Source: Gyromitra esculenta (taxonomy: Eukaryota; Ascomycota; Pezizomycetes; Pezizales; Discinaceae). Taken from it: a DNA stretch of 64,000 nucleotides. The stretch spans positions 930,001 through 994,000 of the forward strand of contig JBCAML010000013.1 in the NCBI GenBank assembly GCA_038503075.1, written 5' to 3'. Positions 23,871 through 35,207 of the stretch are shown here, in pieces (within the stretch, counting starts at the first letter, position 1; each line of letters opens with the position of its first letter). The position numbers and the translations under genes were made by a program. Under the pieces are notes generated by a model that was not told where the DNA came from, did not search any database, and was given only the letters and a program-made list of their open reading frames with translations.

Positions 23871-24594
23871 TATGTGGGTGACGGTCGGGGAAAACCCCGT
23901 AGCGCGGTTGTGGCTGGCTTCAAGTAAACCTCACCAAAAGTCAATCAACAACAAATAATAGAGTTGAGTAAATAGAAAAAAAAGATTTAGCTCTGCCTAT
24001 GAAAGAAAAACATCTCTAGGAACTTGCTAAACCGATTTTTGCTGTCTTGGCGAAACTTTTGTGTGCTCATAACCTCACTAAAGTACAATTACCCCACCCC
24101 ACAACCCCCACCATCACCACCACCCTTGATCCCACTCCACCACTAACATTCCATCACTACCTCACCACCAATACAACATCTCAGTGTTTGATTTTGAAGA
24201 ACTAAATGATGAACTGTTGGCTGTCATAGTTTTAGGGTGTCTTTTGGTGGGTGGTATTAGTAAAATCATTTAGCTTTGTCTATTGTAGCAAGTTTTTTTT
24301 GCAACTGAGGAAAGATATTAAATGCTCTCGATATTGAAGGCAACAGTCGCAACCCACATCAAACTCTCAGAATCCTCACTGAAAGCACCTCTAAATTATA
24401 AGCTTAAAAAAAAATAAAAGAGATTATTTTTCTTTTCCACCCTCCCAAACTATGGTAAACCCCCCATACCCCCCGATAAATTAATTCTACACTATTCAGA
24501 ATATTCTCTATCCTATATAATATTAATTTAACTAATTTGTCTGTGTTGATGCTATTGTTGCGCTACAGGGTTTTCGCTGATCGTCACCCATGTA
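23871..24594. mobile_element. Non-autonomous inverted-repeat element, 724 bp
   Basis: The left end (TGGGTGACGGTCGGGG, then AAAACCCCGTAGCGC) is repeated inverted at the right end (complement TGGGTGACGATCAGCG, then AAAACCCTGTAGCGC). That is about 33 bp with six mismatches. With two extra divergent bases both ends start at TA, giving a possible TA duplication. The interior is AT-rich without an ORF. It is the longest inverted-repeat element in the window; superfamily is uncertain. Confidence 0.7.
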
Positions 24595-24689
24595 ATCATA
24601 CCACTTCGTCATTTAAATATTACTAATCTGATAATAGCTAAAATTTAAAATTAGGGGTTTTATTCCATTTGTATATATTACTAAGTGCC

Positions 24690-25280
24690 ATGAGTTCGAC
24701 GGCCCATCTCCTCTCTCCTCTACACTTCACTCGCTTGAAGCAACAACTCCTCCTTCTGTGTTGCAACGGGGTGACACAGGGCCAAAAGTCTTTAGCACTT
24801 AGGCTTCACCCCCGCTTCGTGATACTTCTCCTCCTCTCATGATGCCCTTTTAGGGAAGCATCCATCATGATACACTCTTCACTCTTCACCCTCTCCTAGC
24901 GAGACTCAAGGGCTCCCTCTTCTCTCTTTGGCTGCAACTTGGATCGGATCTCGGTTACAGCCACTCTTCGCCCTCGTTTAGTGCGCGCCTTTGTCTCTAC
25001 CTTGTTTGTGCTTGATGCGCCAGTAGACTGCTACTACCAAGGCCAGCAGTATTCTACCAATCACACACAACAAACTTCACCATCATTGGCTTCAAAAATC
25101 TTGTTTGTTCACTGGATTTTTTTGTTTTGTTTTCTTTTGTATTTCTTTTTTGTCAGGAGGGTTGAGAGAGTAGGGTTTTGTTCACGCTATAACTTCGGTT
25201 GCATGTGATATTCTTGTACCTAGATAAAACAATGAAACAATGATTTAACAAAAAAAAAAAAAAATGAGTTCGACGGCCCA
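24690..25280 (+). mobile_element. Retroposed sequence with poly(A) tail and 17-bp target duplication
   Basis: The 17-mer ATGAGTTCGACGGCCCA occurs at 24,690-24,706 and again, identical, at 25,264-25,280. Between them lies about 557 bp ending in 15 consecutive A (25,250-25,264), directly before the second copy. Long target duplication plus 3' poly(A) is the hallmark of LINE-mediated retroposition, as for a SINE, a processed transcript or a truncated LINE. The body is CT-rich at its 5' end and has no recognised ORF or clear A/B boxes. I could not identify the source RNA. The only LINE in the window ends in ATCT repeats, so another LINE must have supplied the machinery. Confidence 0.85.
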
Positions 25281-25447
25281 CATCCGCTCCAATTAATCCA
25301 AAGATTCTATTAATTGAATACTGGGTCCAATAATAAAGAACGTCCACCATAAAACAAAATAAAAGAAAGTCTATTCTCTATCCCAATCCCAAATGCACCT
25401 CCCACCCATTGTCTTTAATAGTCCTATCACCTCAGCCCGACTCAACT

Positions 25448-27927
25448 CTAAAGATGCGGCACTCCCAAACTCGCCATCCCCAAATTCAAAATACTCACAA
25501 TTCCCTCACCAAGTATCAACCCACTCGCCAATATGACCAACATCGTCTCTCCGTCACCGTACTCTTCACTACCTTCTGTCTGTCTATCCCACCACCAAGT
25601 CACCAATCCACCCACAACTCTGGCCAACGTGAAACTTGGTACATTATACATTCCAACAGCAACTGCAATTCCTCCCGGCACCCAATTCCTCAGTTTCCCT
25701 TTCACAACCCACCCCCTCACAACAGTTGTGAGACTAAACAACACTGCGAACCCACACGCAAACTCCCATGCATACTTTGGTAGCCCTTCACCAAAAACAA
25801 GGCGGGAGCAGTCGATCCACACAAACGCCGTTGGCACCTGAAAGAGTTTTCCGGGAACAGGGTAGACAGATGTGTAGAGCCTATACACGCCAGCAGATAT
25901 AATGGCGCCAAAAACGCTGCCCACAAGCTGCCCGTAGAATTGAGCGCGTGGGGCTGCGCCAATCAAGTGTCCGGTTTTAAGATCCTGCATTATGTCACCG
26001 GCTTGTTGCGCACCGGCTTCAGAGATGCCACCGGCAACGAGATTAATTAGGACTGCTGCGGGCGAGGAACGCGGGGTAATAAGCGCAAAGATAAGTTGAG
26101 TGATTTTAGAGATTCCAGAGACGGGGTTTAGGTCAGTTTGACCTTAATGCAAATAATAATTAGTAACTAGCGTCAGGCAAACACTACTTCAGGAATATAA
26201 ACTCACCGAGAGCGCGGACACCCATAACAGACAATATCAATGCCAAAAACAATGCCACGAGTGTCGAAAAAAGCGGCACCTGTGGGAACACCGTCCTAAC
26301 AGCCCCCACGCACAGCACACCAGACGCTGCGAGCCCGCAATACACAACTTTCATAGGCACCAAATGCTCCTCTGGCGCGTCCTCTTCTGGTAACTCTTCA
26401 TTGCCTTGCGTAGATCTCACACTCCCTCTTCTTCTCAAACCTTCTTCAGAACCTCTACTAACCGCTTCGTAGGATCTATTCTCATTGTCCCTTTCTCTAT
26501 CATGACGCAAAAGCTGCTCATAGCCCCCCTCACCTCTGCCTCTTCGAAACGCAAACATAGATTGCATAAAAGTCTCCAGCACTAGTCCACCAAGAGAGAT
26601 TATAGAATCCGACAACATAATGGCGAGGCTGATCCATACGATCCAACCGCGACTACCTTTAACCCAGTCATCGACAGGGCCTGGGGCCCAGCGCCGGTTG
26701 TGCGCAATGGGAGAAAGGATGCCCCAACCAATAATGGCGCCAAGGAACATGTGTAGTGTTGTAGGTGGGCCCATTATGATTCCCTGCCCAACATATGCAG
26801 GGGATGGGTTTAATGTCCAGAGCCAGTTTACTGCGAGTGAGGACCCAAAAATAGGGAGGTCACGAAGTATGGGAAAGAAATAAGATGTAAAAGTCTAGAA
26901 ATAAAGCTCAGTATGTTTGTTCATAGCTGAATTGCAAGACTTCCTGTCATAGATAATCACTCACGTATATTCCACTCATGGCGAATGAATAGCCCAATAA
27001 CCTCGTCTTCTGCCTCCAGCTCCTCGCATTCTTTTCTTCTACCTCGACAGTCACATTAGCAGCCTCGATACTATGTATCAGCCCCACTTCCTCGCCCCGA
27101 GATCCACTTTTCTCATGCGAGTTCCCATGCAGTACAGAAATCATCAATGCCGTAGCAGTCCCACTCGGGAACTTCAGTTTCTCCTTGATAATGACCTGTT
27201 TTCGCAACGGCACCGCGAAGAAGACACCAAAAAAGGCAATACCCAATGACCAAAAGATCAACTTGGGCATGCTAAGGTGAAGTGGCCCACCTTCCGAGGG
27301 TTTAAGGAGGGTTTCGAGAGCGGGGATTACACCAACAAAGCCAGCAGAGAGCGGCATGGAGCCAACAGCTACAGCGACTGTTTGTACGAGAACTATCAAA
27401 CATTTTGAGTTACCGTCGAGACCAGAATTTGCGAATAAAGTGTGATATACCATTCTCAACAGGCGTGAATGGCTGTTTAAGGTGTTTCGCAAATGATTTG
27501 AATATAGCAAAACCAATTAGAGATGACGGCATAGACATCATCGAGACCCATCCAGCTACATATTTTGCACAAGTCAGCACTTTCCTATATCCTTCACAAT
27601 TCCCATGTTTCAACGTAAAGCTCCAGAAGCAACAACCACTAGCACTAGTTTCAGATTCGTTTGCTGATAAATCATGTGGGGCAACAAAAAACAAAATTTT
27701 ATGGCAACGAATGAGGATACGGTGGGCTACTTGCTCTGGAGCCCAAAATACATATTTGAGAAATTCACAATAGTTCCCACAAACAAACCCACAACCACAG
27801 CTCTCGCCGTAAACTGCTGTTCATTTGCGCGTACCTTCAAGAAACGACGTACTTCCGACCTTCTGCGTTTAACATGGCTAGCCGGCGATTCCAAGTCCAG
27901 ATGGGCGTCGTGAGTGAGTGATTCCAT
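25448..27927 (-). CDS. OPT-superfamily transporter, YSL/YGL114W-like
   Basis: A polytopic membrane carrier of the oligopeptide transporter superfamily, whose members import small peptides, glutathione or metal chelates; substrate not predictable. Five exons (minus): 27927-27735, 27555-27451, 27392-26965, 26894-26207, 26142-25448, giving 702 aa. The signature YFGLQTGWVSMMSMPSSLIG spans the first splice junction. LVQTVAVAVGSMPLSAGF, FPSGTATALMISVLHG and TDLNPVSGISKITQL are family blocks, as is the C-terminal GLILGEGIVSILNL. About 14 hydrophobic segments are visible, with a charged loop at about 358-418. Intron 1 uses a GC donor (A|GCAAGT); the only GT nearby breaks the frame. The start MESLTHDAHL is the first ATG in frame; the open frame further upstream lacks one. 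Resemblance is to the YSL-like branch rather than peptide-specific OPTs. Confidence 0.92.
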
Positions 27928-29684
27928 TTCATGGGAGCCTGGTAAAGGGGAGGCGGAGGAAGATGTGGAGGATGAAGGGGAGAAGGTATCTGGAAAGGGA
28001 GCCGAGACAGCAGCAAACAGGGGGATAGTCTTAGCAGGACCCCTCACATGACGTTATCTACGAAGCAAGAAAGCATGAGGGTGCCGTAGTATTTTGCGGT
28101 TAGGCCTAATGTAAAGTGGAGAGAGAAGAGTCCCCATAAAAGATGTTTCGGATAGCTTCGCCTGAGCTTTTGATTGGTAAAGTTGACCCAATCCAGGTGT
28201 AACCCGAGAATCAATGGACACTGACTCTCGCTATTGGCCAAAAAGCAAGAATTTGAGACTTTTCATGCAGATTTCTCCTCCCCACTCTAGAGTACATTAG
28301 GCCCAAGGCCTGACCACGAAATACTACGGTGCTCCCAAGATGAGAATCTCGATCCTTAGATCCCCATCAGAAAGTCTCCGACGGAAGGTAGAGCCCCAGG
28401 ATACTTACAAATCCTTCATCCAACCTTTATCTATGTATCAACAATAGCCATGCACGGGCCTCATTACGCCATTGCACATCCAGAGCCTCATCCACGCGAA
28501 ACCTAACCCTGGCATCGGGCCACAGCCTCCGACCTGAGGGCAAAGTGCATCCCCCACAACTCCACTCCAACGCATAAATATGGTTTGAGGAAACCTTAAT
28601 TCTTGCCGCTTGTTTCGGGCTAATATATGAACTTAGCCGCGAATATAATTCCCTAACCCAATCCATTGGCTACAAAAGTTACCGGTCCCCCTCCGCTAGT
28701 ATGACACATACATGTATGTCTAAACGATCGCAGAGGTGTTTGCGAATCTACGATAACAGATAGCCATATTGTAGCACTCGTACAGCCCCCCAAAATATCA
28801 AGGTTTGGTCAAGATTAAGACAAACCCTTCATTTACGTACAGAAAATAAACAAAGTCAAGCTTTACCCATCCATTAATTTCAAATAGCGCAATCGTAAGG
28901 TCGCAGTGACTACGCTCTCAGTAGGGTACAGGTATAGCTATAGTGCCGACTATGCGCGCTGTCGTCATGCAATATATATGGTGGCACGGGTCTCCAAATC
29001 ATCACAGCTTTTCTGGTCACTTTTTCCCGACAACGACGGCCCGCGTTGTGTGAGAAACTACGGGATTATTGGGATCATTTGAAAAGATAATCAGAGAGCA
29101 GAGGAAATGGAATCAAGCGGTAGGCCTCAACTGTTGTAATCATTATCCGTATATGGTCTCAAGAGTTGTGAGCCAACGAAGCGGAAACGTGAGAGCAGAG
29201 AAAACTACATGTAATTGAGCAAATATACCTCTTTCTCCCTATTTACACAACGTTATAAATGCCTCTCGTTACCCCGTTGAATTTGACTAATTAATCGCTT
29301 TAAGGCAAGAAGCTGAGATCACAAGATCACAAGATATCACCCGCGCGCAAAAAAAAAAAAGGCAGTGCTCAAATACACGTATCTAACCTCGCTCGTGGCG
29401 TGGGATTGATATCTAACTAGCATAGCCCTATGGTCTCTTGGATGAAAATTTTGTTGTGTTGTTGCAACACCAATTTCACGGAACTCGTTCCGCATGCAGC
29501 CCGCTTAAAAACATCATACATTTACAGTTGGTTGACTCTCGAACTAAGAAGGTAAGTATAATACAAAACTACAGCCAGTTGGAGAATTACTCTCTAGCCC
29601 GTTTCCACGCTCATGCCTAAGGCACTAGAGATACCCCGCAATGCCTCTTCTCTCCTCAAGTTTCAGTGTGTCCACGGGGCGGAC
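27928..29684. other. Gene-poor stretch upstream of OPT gene
   Basis: This holds the OPT promoter region. A 79-codon minus-strand frame at 28,427-28,666 begins with ATG but matches nothing I recognise, so I do not call it. TACATGTA palindromes occur at 28,709 and 29,216. A 12-A run at about 29,349 has no repeat structure around it that I could find. Confidence 0.45.
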
Positions 29685-29846
29685 TAGAGCGTGCGGCAAA
29701 AAAAGATCGAGAAACGAGAGCCTACTAACAGGACCTTATAGAAAATCCATCCTACTGCTAAAGTGATCGCCGAAAACTCTGGGGAGCCAATGGTAACCCC
29801 GAGCCTCAAGTCTCCCGCTTCTCAATCTTTTTTGTCGCACGCTCTA
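29685..29846. mobile_element. MITE, TAGAGCGTGCG family
   Basis: A 162-bp element with about 34-bp inverted termini: left TAGAGCGTGCGGCAAAAAAA, complement of right TAGAGCGTGCGACAAAAAAG, both followed by GATYGAGAARCG. TA bounds both ends. No coding capacity. A TACATGTA palindrome starts at its right border. Confidence 0.8.
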
Positions 29847-31701
29847 CATGTAGTGAATGTTTAAAGATGAACAGCTAACCATACGTATTCGATCATACAA
29901 TTGTAAACTAGTACTTCAGACACGTGGTAGCCCTACTGAAACAAACTGGAGCCCAGGATACGAACAAGTACAGCTTAATACAGAGCCATGAATCGAATTT
30001 AAAGCAAGAGTATTTTATTGGGTCAAAGCAAATGCACATCTCACTCGCCTGTAAAGCATATTCTTGAAGAAAGGATTGTATTATATAGCTTAGACAAGGA
30101 ACCCATACTCTTATCCATGGTTATTTGAAACACAGCCCTACACTAATGGCCCTATGAGGTGATATTCTCTTTCCCTCTCACTTAATGGGATCAATTCCAC
30201 CTATTACATAGTCGAACGTGTTAAAATATAGTAGTTTTTTCCCATCCTATCCCTTAGGGGTCTAATACTAGTGTTAACGTATTGAATTTGCAAATACCAT
30301 ATAATGGCGTGACTATCCACCCAGGACCCGAGCTATCCCTTACCATTAATACTAACATAGAAGCAAAGCTTAAAGGATGTGACTGAAGAAGCTACATGCC
30401 TTCTAAAATAGTATGAAACTTGAAAGCTCTTGTGAATATACATATATACTCTACATGTAATCCTGGCCAGTTCTAGGAATAAGGATAATCGATTATTAAT
30501 ACATGTAGTTTCTAGGCCTACGGCACCCTGAGCGCCCTTATTACATACGTGTACCGTATGGACTCATGTAACAGAGACCGTTGCCAAGGGTATAGCTTAT
30601 TGCCAAGTTGTTGGATTGCGAGAATACTATACCGATCAAAGAGAACACTATACTGATTAGGGTGTGTGTCTGTGCTAATTTGAGGGCTGAAAGCCTCTCC
30701 ACCCTCAGACGTGCTGTTTTTGTATTAAAAATCGGCCTCGGAAAGGTATAGTCAAGCAAACCACGCTCTTGGCAACGGTCTGGGCTACACGAGTCTCTGC
30801 GGTAGTATGGCGACTTATACTCAAGCATCTAGTTGACTTATGAACATCAAGGACACAGCCATCCACAATCTAGCAGGTGTTCCCAATTTTTGTGCAAAAC
30901 ATCGTCTACACCGCCTGGCGCTCACTATGAGTAGAACTCCCATGAATCATCGTCGAAATTAACTTCTTAGGTGCATCACGGGACTAGGCTCAAGCGATAT
31001 TACTTCTGGCCTCCAAACCTATATCTCTCTCACGGCCGCTGTAATAACCTCCAAGCCACACGGCAAAAGTCAAATTACAGTTGGGTGATACCTCTCGAAT
31101 ATATCCCTGTCCTCAGCCACGCGCCTATTGGTTGTATAGGCGAAGTTAAACCACAATGAGAACAAAGAATCCACCTTCTGTGCGGACGACCTAAGGAACA
31201 ACGGTCATGTAAGGCTGATCGTGATGGATTGACCTCGTTGGAGCAAGACCGTGTCGCACAGTATGACCTATCATCGCTTGGCGAAAACCTGGGTATGTTA
31301 TCCAAAAACCAGGGCTGGCTGATATGACGATTTGAGGCGTGATATGCAAGCAGCTGATGGTACAGACAGCGATAACTTGTTAATTTGCTTCAAGGGGTTG
31401 CCTGTGGAGCTTGGCATGATTATGGGACCAGACAAAAGTCGAATATAAAGTAGCCACCTTTCTCTCCTTCACTTGCATTTTTGCTTGTTTATTTTTAAAA
31501 TTACACGAGATATACTTGATCGATTCGATAGAATCGCCTGTCACCAATTGAAATAGAACCCCCCTTTCTATCCTCTTAAGACATTCTCTATTCTCTATCG
31601 CGAGACATCTCCAACAACAATACAATTCTCCAGTAATTCCTCCAACAACCTCCTCAATAAAACTCGGGCCCAGAGGCATAACATCAAATATTGCACTCAG
31701 A
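29847..31701. other. Gene-free stretch with a partial inverted repeat
   Basis: No gene supported. The 14-mer AGACCGTTGCCAAG at about 30,583 occurs inverted at about 30,770, and ACTATAC units recur between them, which may mark a decayed inverted-repeat element whose ends I cannot define. Two TACATGTA palindromes lie at 30,452 and 30,500. Confidence 0.4.
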
Positions 31702-32169
31702 ATGAACACAATCATGGCTCTCCTCTTTCTCGCGCTATCCGCTTGCATTGATGCAGCTCCAGTGCAGATCGTTAAACGTAAAGGTGGCGGTGGTGGTGGC
31801 CATGGTGGTGGAGGTGGAGGAAGCCACGGTGGAGGCAGTAGCCACGGTGGTAGCGCCGCTTCAATAGGTGGGAGTTCGAGTGGTGGTGGTGGCGGCGGTG
31901 GAGGCGACTTGAGCGCTTGGAAAATCGTCGTTATAGTCATCTCTATCCTCATTTTTTTGGCCATCCTCTGGTACGTCCTGCCAAGATATGTCTTCACTCA
32001 CACTGGGTGGTGGCAGAAGATATTAGAAAAGAAGAGATTAATGGCGGAAGAGAAGGCGAGGAGTACTGCGAGTCAGAAGTGGAAAAGGCTTGAGGCCGAA
32101 AACAAGAAGGAAGCGGCTCTCACCGGCGATTCTATACACAGGTTTGAAGGTACTCATGCTGCTGTATAG
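31702..32169 (+). CDS. Small Gly/His-rich single-pass membrane protein
   Basis: A 155-aa intronless frame that I do not recognise as a known family. Residues 1-18 form a typical signal peptide (hydrophobic core, cleavage near CIDA-AP). KR at 25-26 could be a Kex2 site. Residues 28-69 are almost pure Gly with regularly spaced His and Ser (GGGSHGG). About 75-97 is one strong transmembrane helix ending in YVLPRYVF. The tail is basic and helical (KILEKKRLMAEEKAR). Predicted topology: glycine-rich part outside, charged tail inside. Composition shifts in the expected order and third positions vary in the Gly tract, which favours a real gene. It is the first of three similar small genes in this island. 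The Pro-rich antisense frame is a shadow. Confidence 0.65.
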   Translation: MNTIMALLFLALSACIDAAPVQIVKRKGGGGGGHGGGGGGSHGGGSSHGGSAASIGGSSSGGGGGGGGDLSAWKIVVIVISILIFLAILWYVLPRYVFTHTGWWQKILEKKRLMAEEKARSTASQKWKRLEAENKKEAALTGDSIHRFEGTHAAV

Positions 32170-32577
32170 GAGGGTTAGTTGGACAGAAATTCCTTTGATG
32201 GGCGCTCTAATTTTCACTGAATTTAGCTAGTAAGGGGGGGGAATTTTTTTTGCAGGAGTTTCTTGTGTTCTTGATATCAGCCTCTACTTTTCTTTTAGTA
32301 CTTTCTTTTATTTATATTTTCACATTTCAACTGTATATGTTTTTCTTCTTCAGTTTGTCGAAGCACATACGTATGTACATGTATTTACCAGCAATTTTTT
32401 CGTATCCAAAAATCATAGAGCTTTCAGCAATTACTTAACTACATATTACCACCGTAATAAATCCCAAGACGCGTGCAGATGTGGTCAAAAGGTTCCCCAA
32501 GATTACTCATACCGACTGATCTACCAAAGTACGGTTACGTGCAGTGACCTCATCACAGAAACGAAGCACTTATCAAG
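32170..32577. other. Intergenic stretch
   Basis: Downstream region of the Gly-rich gene. It is T-rich, with one TACATGTA palindrome at 32,376; otherwise nothing recognised. Confidence 0.4.
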
Positions 32578-32822
32578 TACTACGGGGCCAGGATAAGTCT
32601 GGGGACAGGTGGTGGTGCAACTCTTTTCTCGGGAGTTCAAGCTTGTTAGAATTTTATCCTTTTACCAGCTAATTTACTTTTATATCTAATATGTAGCACT
32701 ATTAATTTGTTAAGCGTTTTTACCAGGCCTCTCAGGGTGTTGTGGAGAGGGAGAAAAGTCACATCTCTTACTTTTACCGCCATGATCTACCTATCCACAG
32801 ACTTGCCCTAGCACCCGTAGTA
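32578..32822. mobile_element. MITE, TACT(C/A)GGGTG family, copy 1
   Basis: A 245-bp element with inverted termini: left TACTACGGGGCCAGG then ATAAGTCTGGGGACAGGT, complement of right TACTACGGGTGCTAGGG then CAAGTCTGTGGATAGGT. The interior (GGTGGTGG, CTCGGGAGTTCAAGCTTG, AGGCCTCTC) aligns by eye with the copy at 36,920-37,156, so these are two members of one family. TA at both ends. Confidence 0.75.
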
Positions 32823-32995
32823 CATTGAGGCTCTAATTTGTTAGACCTTCGATTCCAAACAATTACTCGTTCCACCCATAAGTAGCTGAGTATATCACTA
32901 GCTTGCGCTTAACGTAAACCATGTTGCTGATCCTGAAACTAAGCCCTGTTGGTTGCCTCAGCCACACTATCCTCAAGGTTAAACGTCATACCTAG

Positions 32996-33527
32996 TACCG
33001 TATTTTCTCGCACATAACGAAAAGAACCGGACTGGATATATTGGTAATTAGCCTAGTATTAGTAAGGATCGAGATATAAACCACAGAGTTGAGGTTTAAA
33101 CTGCTAGATTTCCTGGAGCGCAACACCAACAGAATGAAGAATAATTCACTAGAGATCAACCACAAAGGCCCCTAAAATAGGGAAATTTTGTAGATCTAGA
33201 TACCTTATTGAGTACTATATATAAAAGAAACAAACCACGTTTCTGCAATTCAGTATGATATGTACAAGCTCAATGCAGGCATTGACAAAATATCAATATA
33301 GCTCAAAACTTGCAACTTCTTTTGAGAGGTACCAGAACGCCGGGCTGTTGAGTTAAGAGTCTGAGAAGGAAAAGCCCGGGGTCTTTCAAGTTTGTCAACA
33401 GTAAGTCGCTTGGAACCACTACATGTAGTAACTCTCACTCATGACGTTGGCTGAACCTATTGCAGGGTGGCCCAATTACCAATAAACCCAGTCCAGTTCT
33501 TTTCGTTATGTGCGAGAAAATACGGTA
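32996..33527. mobile_element. MITE, TACCGTATTTTCTCGC family, 532 bp
   Basis: Inverted termini of about 59 bp with few mismatches: both ends start TACCGTATTTTCTCGCACAT and continue with AACGAAAAGAAC and TTGGTAATT. TA is present at each end. The interior (about 410 bp) has no coding capacity I can recognise. Its right TA is shared with the next element. Confidence 0.85.
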
Positions 33528-33612
33528 CTCAGGTGTAGGGGAAAGTCCGACAATCGCGGCGATGCAGTTTTCTCATTGAGAGATTTACAGTTGTTTAAAC
33601 TCCCCCAGTTTT
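33526..33612. mobile_element. Short deletion derivative of the TACT(C/A)GGGTG MITE family
   Basis: TACTCAGGTGTAGGGGAAAG starts at the terminal TA of the preceding element and closely matches the left end of the copy at 36,920. The complement of AAACTCCCCCAG (about 33,597-33,608) resembles the inner part of the right terminus. The element seems cut to about 87 bp; the right end is approximate. Confidence 0.45.
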
Positions 33613-34277
33613 ATTAAATAATTTAGGTCCGCATTACCGTTTTTATGCCGTGGCGAGATTGTGCAATATAGCGAGAACTAACCGCGTAAAGTAGGTTGGA
33701 GGGTGTGATGGATTAGGTTTGAGCAGATGAAAGCCTCACGAAGCCTCACGACCACCACTCACCAATGATGTTTAACGACATTCACCTAACCCACTACCCA
33801 CCCACCCATCCCTTCAGAAGGCAAGCCCCTCTCTACCGTATCTACATGTAGTATATCTCTATCTGCCCCAACTCTTTATTTCTGTTAATCAACGATGGAG
33901 GGGGGGTGAAATTATGGTCACCTGTGGCTAACTGCGCGTATCTACGTGTATTCATGGTTTGGCTGTCCTAAGATTTTAGTGTCTAAACACTTTTCTACTT
34001 CTCATAGCAAAGAATACGCGTATCTATGAGTTTTCCGAAGAAATTTTCTACGGACTTGACTCGTTGGAATTTTTGTTAGCGAGAGTTCGTTCTTCTGGGC
34101 TAATTTTTCTCGTTCTGACGTCAGCATAAGTGTTTACATTCTTACCTCGTTCTTCTAGGTTTGCACGTTTAGTAGGCCCAATGCCAGAAACCTTAAGTTT
34201 AAAGCCTGTTGGTCTTAAGAACCTGATCTCTGATAAAATCCAAAACAATATACAGGTGGGTTAATTACATGCAGCTG
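33613..34277. other. Intergenic stretch
   Basis: No gene or repeat defined. Contains GAAGCCTCAC as a short direct duplication near 33,735 and TACATGTA at 33,843. Confidence 0.4.
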
Positions 34278-34541
34278 TACAGTTGCGTCCAACAAGTTCC
34301 TGCGTTTTTGAAGTACCACAGCGCAACAGATGATGTCAGGCCACTTCCTCTGGAAAAATGGGAAAACACACCTTGCTTTAAAAATACAAAAGAGAAGATA
34401 GCCCCATCACGCTATTGAGGTTTTATTGCTGCACAAGAAGAGGAGGTTGTAATAGCTTTTTTTTTTAGCTGAATTCCATGTTGTTTCATCGCGTTAATGT
34501 GGTACCCCAAAAACCGCAGGGTCCTGTTGGACGCAACTGTA
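34278..34541. mobile_element. MITE, CAGTTGCGTCCAACA family, copy A
   Basis: A 264-bp element with about 43-bp inverted termini: left TACAGTTGCGTCCAACAAGT, complement of right TACAGTTGCGTCCAACAGGA; both continue with CCTGCG, a T-rich run and GTACCAC. TA at both ends and the CAGT start fit Tc1/mariner-type MITEs. A second copy lies at 36,659-36,921. Confidence 0.85.
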
Positions 34542-34872
34542 TTAAACTCTTGCACTTGGCGCATTGCTCAAAACTATACACGGATTTAAACGGATCTTCT
34601 TTTTAATGGAAGCATGCTGCCGACGGCACCACATATTGTATTCCTACAAGAACTCTCGGCATGCATAATCAAAAGGTCGATCCAGGTGTCAAAACCCTTT
34701 GCTTTAGCTTCCTTGTCTAGGCTAGGCCGACAAGGAGAACTATTCAGGTGAGGCAGTGAACTGCGCAGACCTAGGCCCGCGCGCTGTTAGCTCCGCGCTT
34801 ATCTGTTATACAGTTTGTAGGCTCAGGCTGTTGTTGACTTGGCAAAGAATGTTTTCTCTTTCCTTTCTGCAC

Positions 34873-35047
34873 TACAGTCGCCCCCGGTCACTCGACGAAA
34901 CTGGCCAGTTGACGAACAAGGGTCCGTAAAGGCGGAAGCTGGGTGCTTAGCCACTGGCAAACACACCAAGGAAAGTTCGGTTCCTTGGTAATCCATACCC
35001 CTGTTCGTCAACTGGTCAGTTTCGTCGAGTGACCGGGAGCGACTGTA
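34873..35047. mobile_element. MITE, CAGTCG family (Tc1/mariner-like), copy B
   Basis: A 175-bp element with about 52-bp inverted termini: left TACAGTCGCCCCCGGTCACT, complement of right TACAGTCGCTCCCGGTCACT, both continuing CGACGAAACTG and CCAGTTGACGAAC. TA at both ends. It shares terminal and subterminal motifs with copy A at 7,733. It ends 160 bp upstream of the small gene at 35,208 and so lies in its promoter region. Confidence 0.85.
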
Positions 35048-35207
35048 TTTAACAAACCTATTTCCTCTACTCTGGAGTCTTTGCTTCTTTGCATGTGAAA
35101 ATATATATTTGCAGCAGTGCATCCGAGCATCCAAAGACAGCCATTCGTATCGCATATCATCGACTATCCTTTCGCGGAACCTCAACTGCTTCTAGAGCCG
35201 GTGTTCG

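Noticed and set aside
24939..25208. 89-codon frame inside the retroposed sequence
   Set aside because: No ATG at its start and T-run-coded hydrophobic residues; does not look coding.
28427..28666. 79-codon minus-strand frame starting with ATG
   Set aside because: No recognisable feature and no neighbouring exon; cannot be supported.
31380..31997. 205-codon minus-strand Pro-rich frame
   Set aside because: It is the antisense shadow of the Gly-rich membrane protein; it has no signal or domain, and the plus-strand product is the sensible one.
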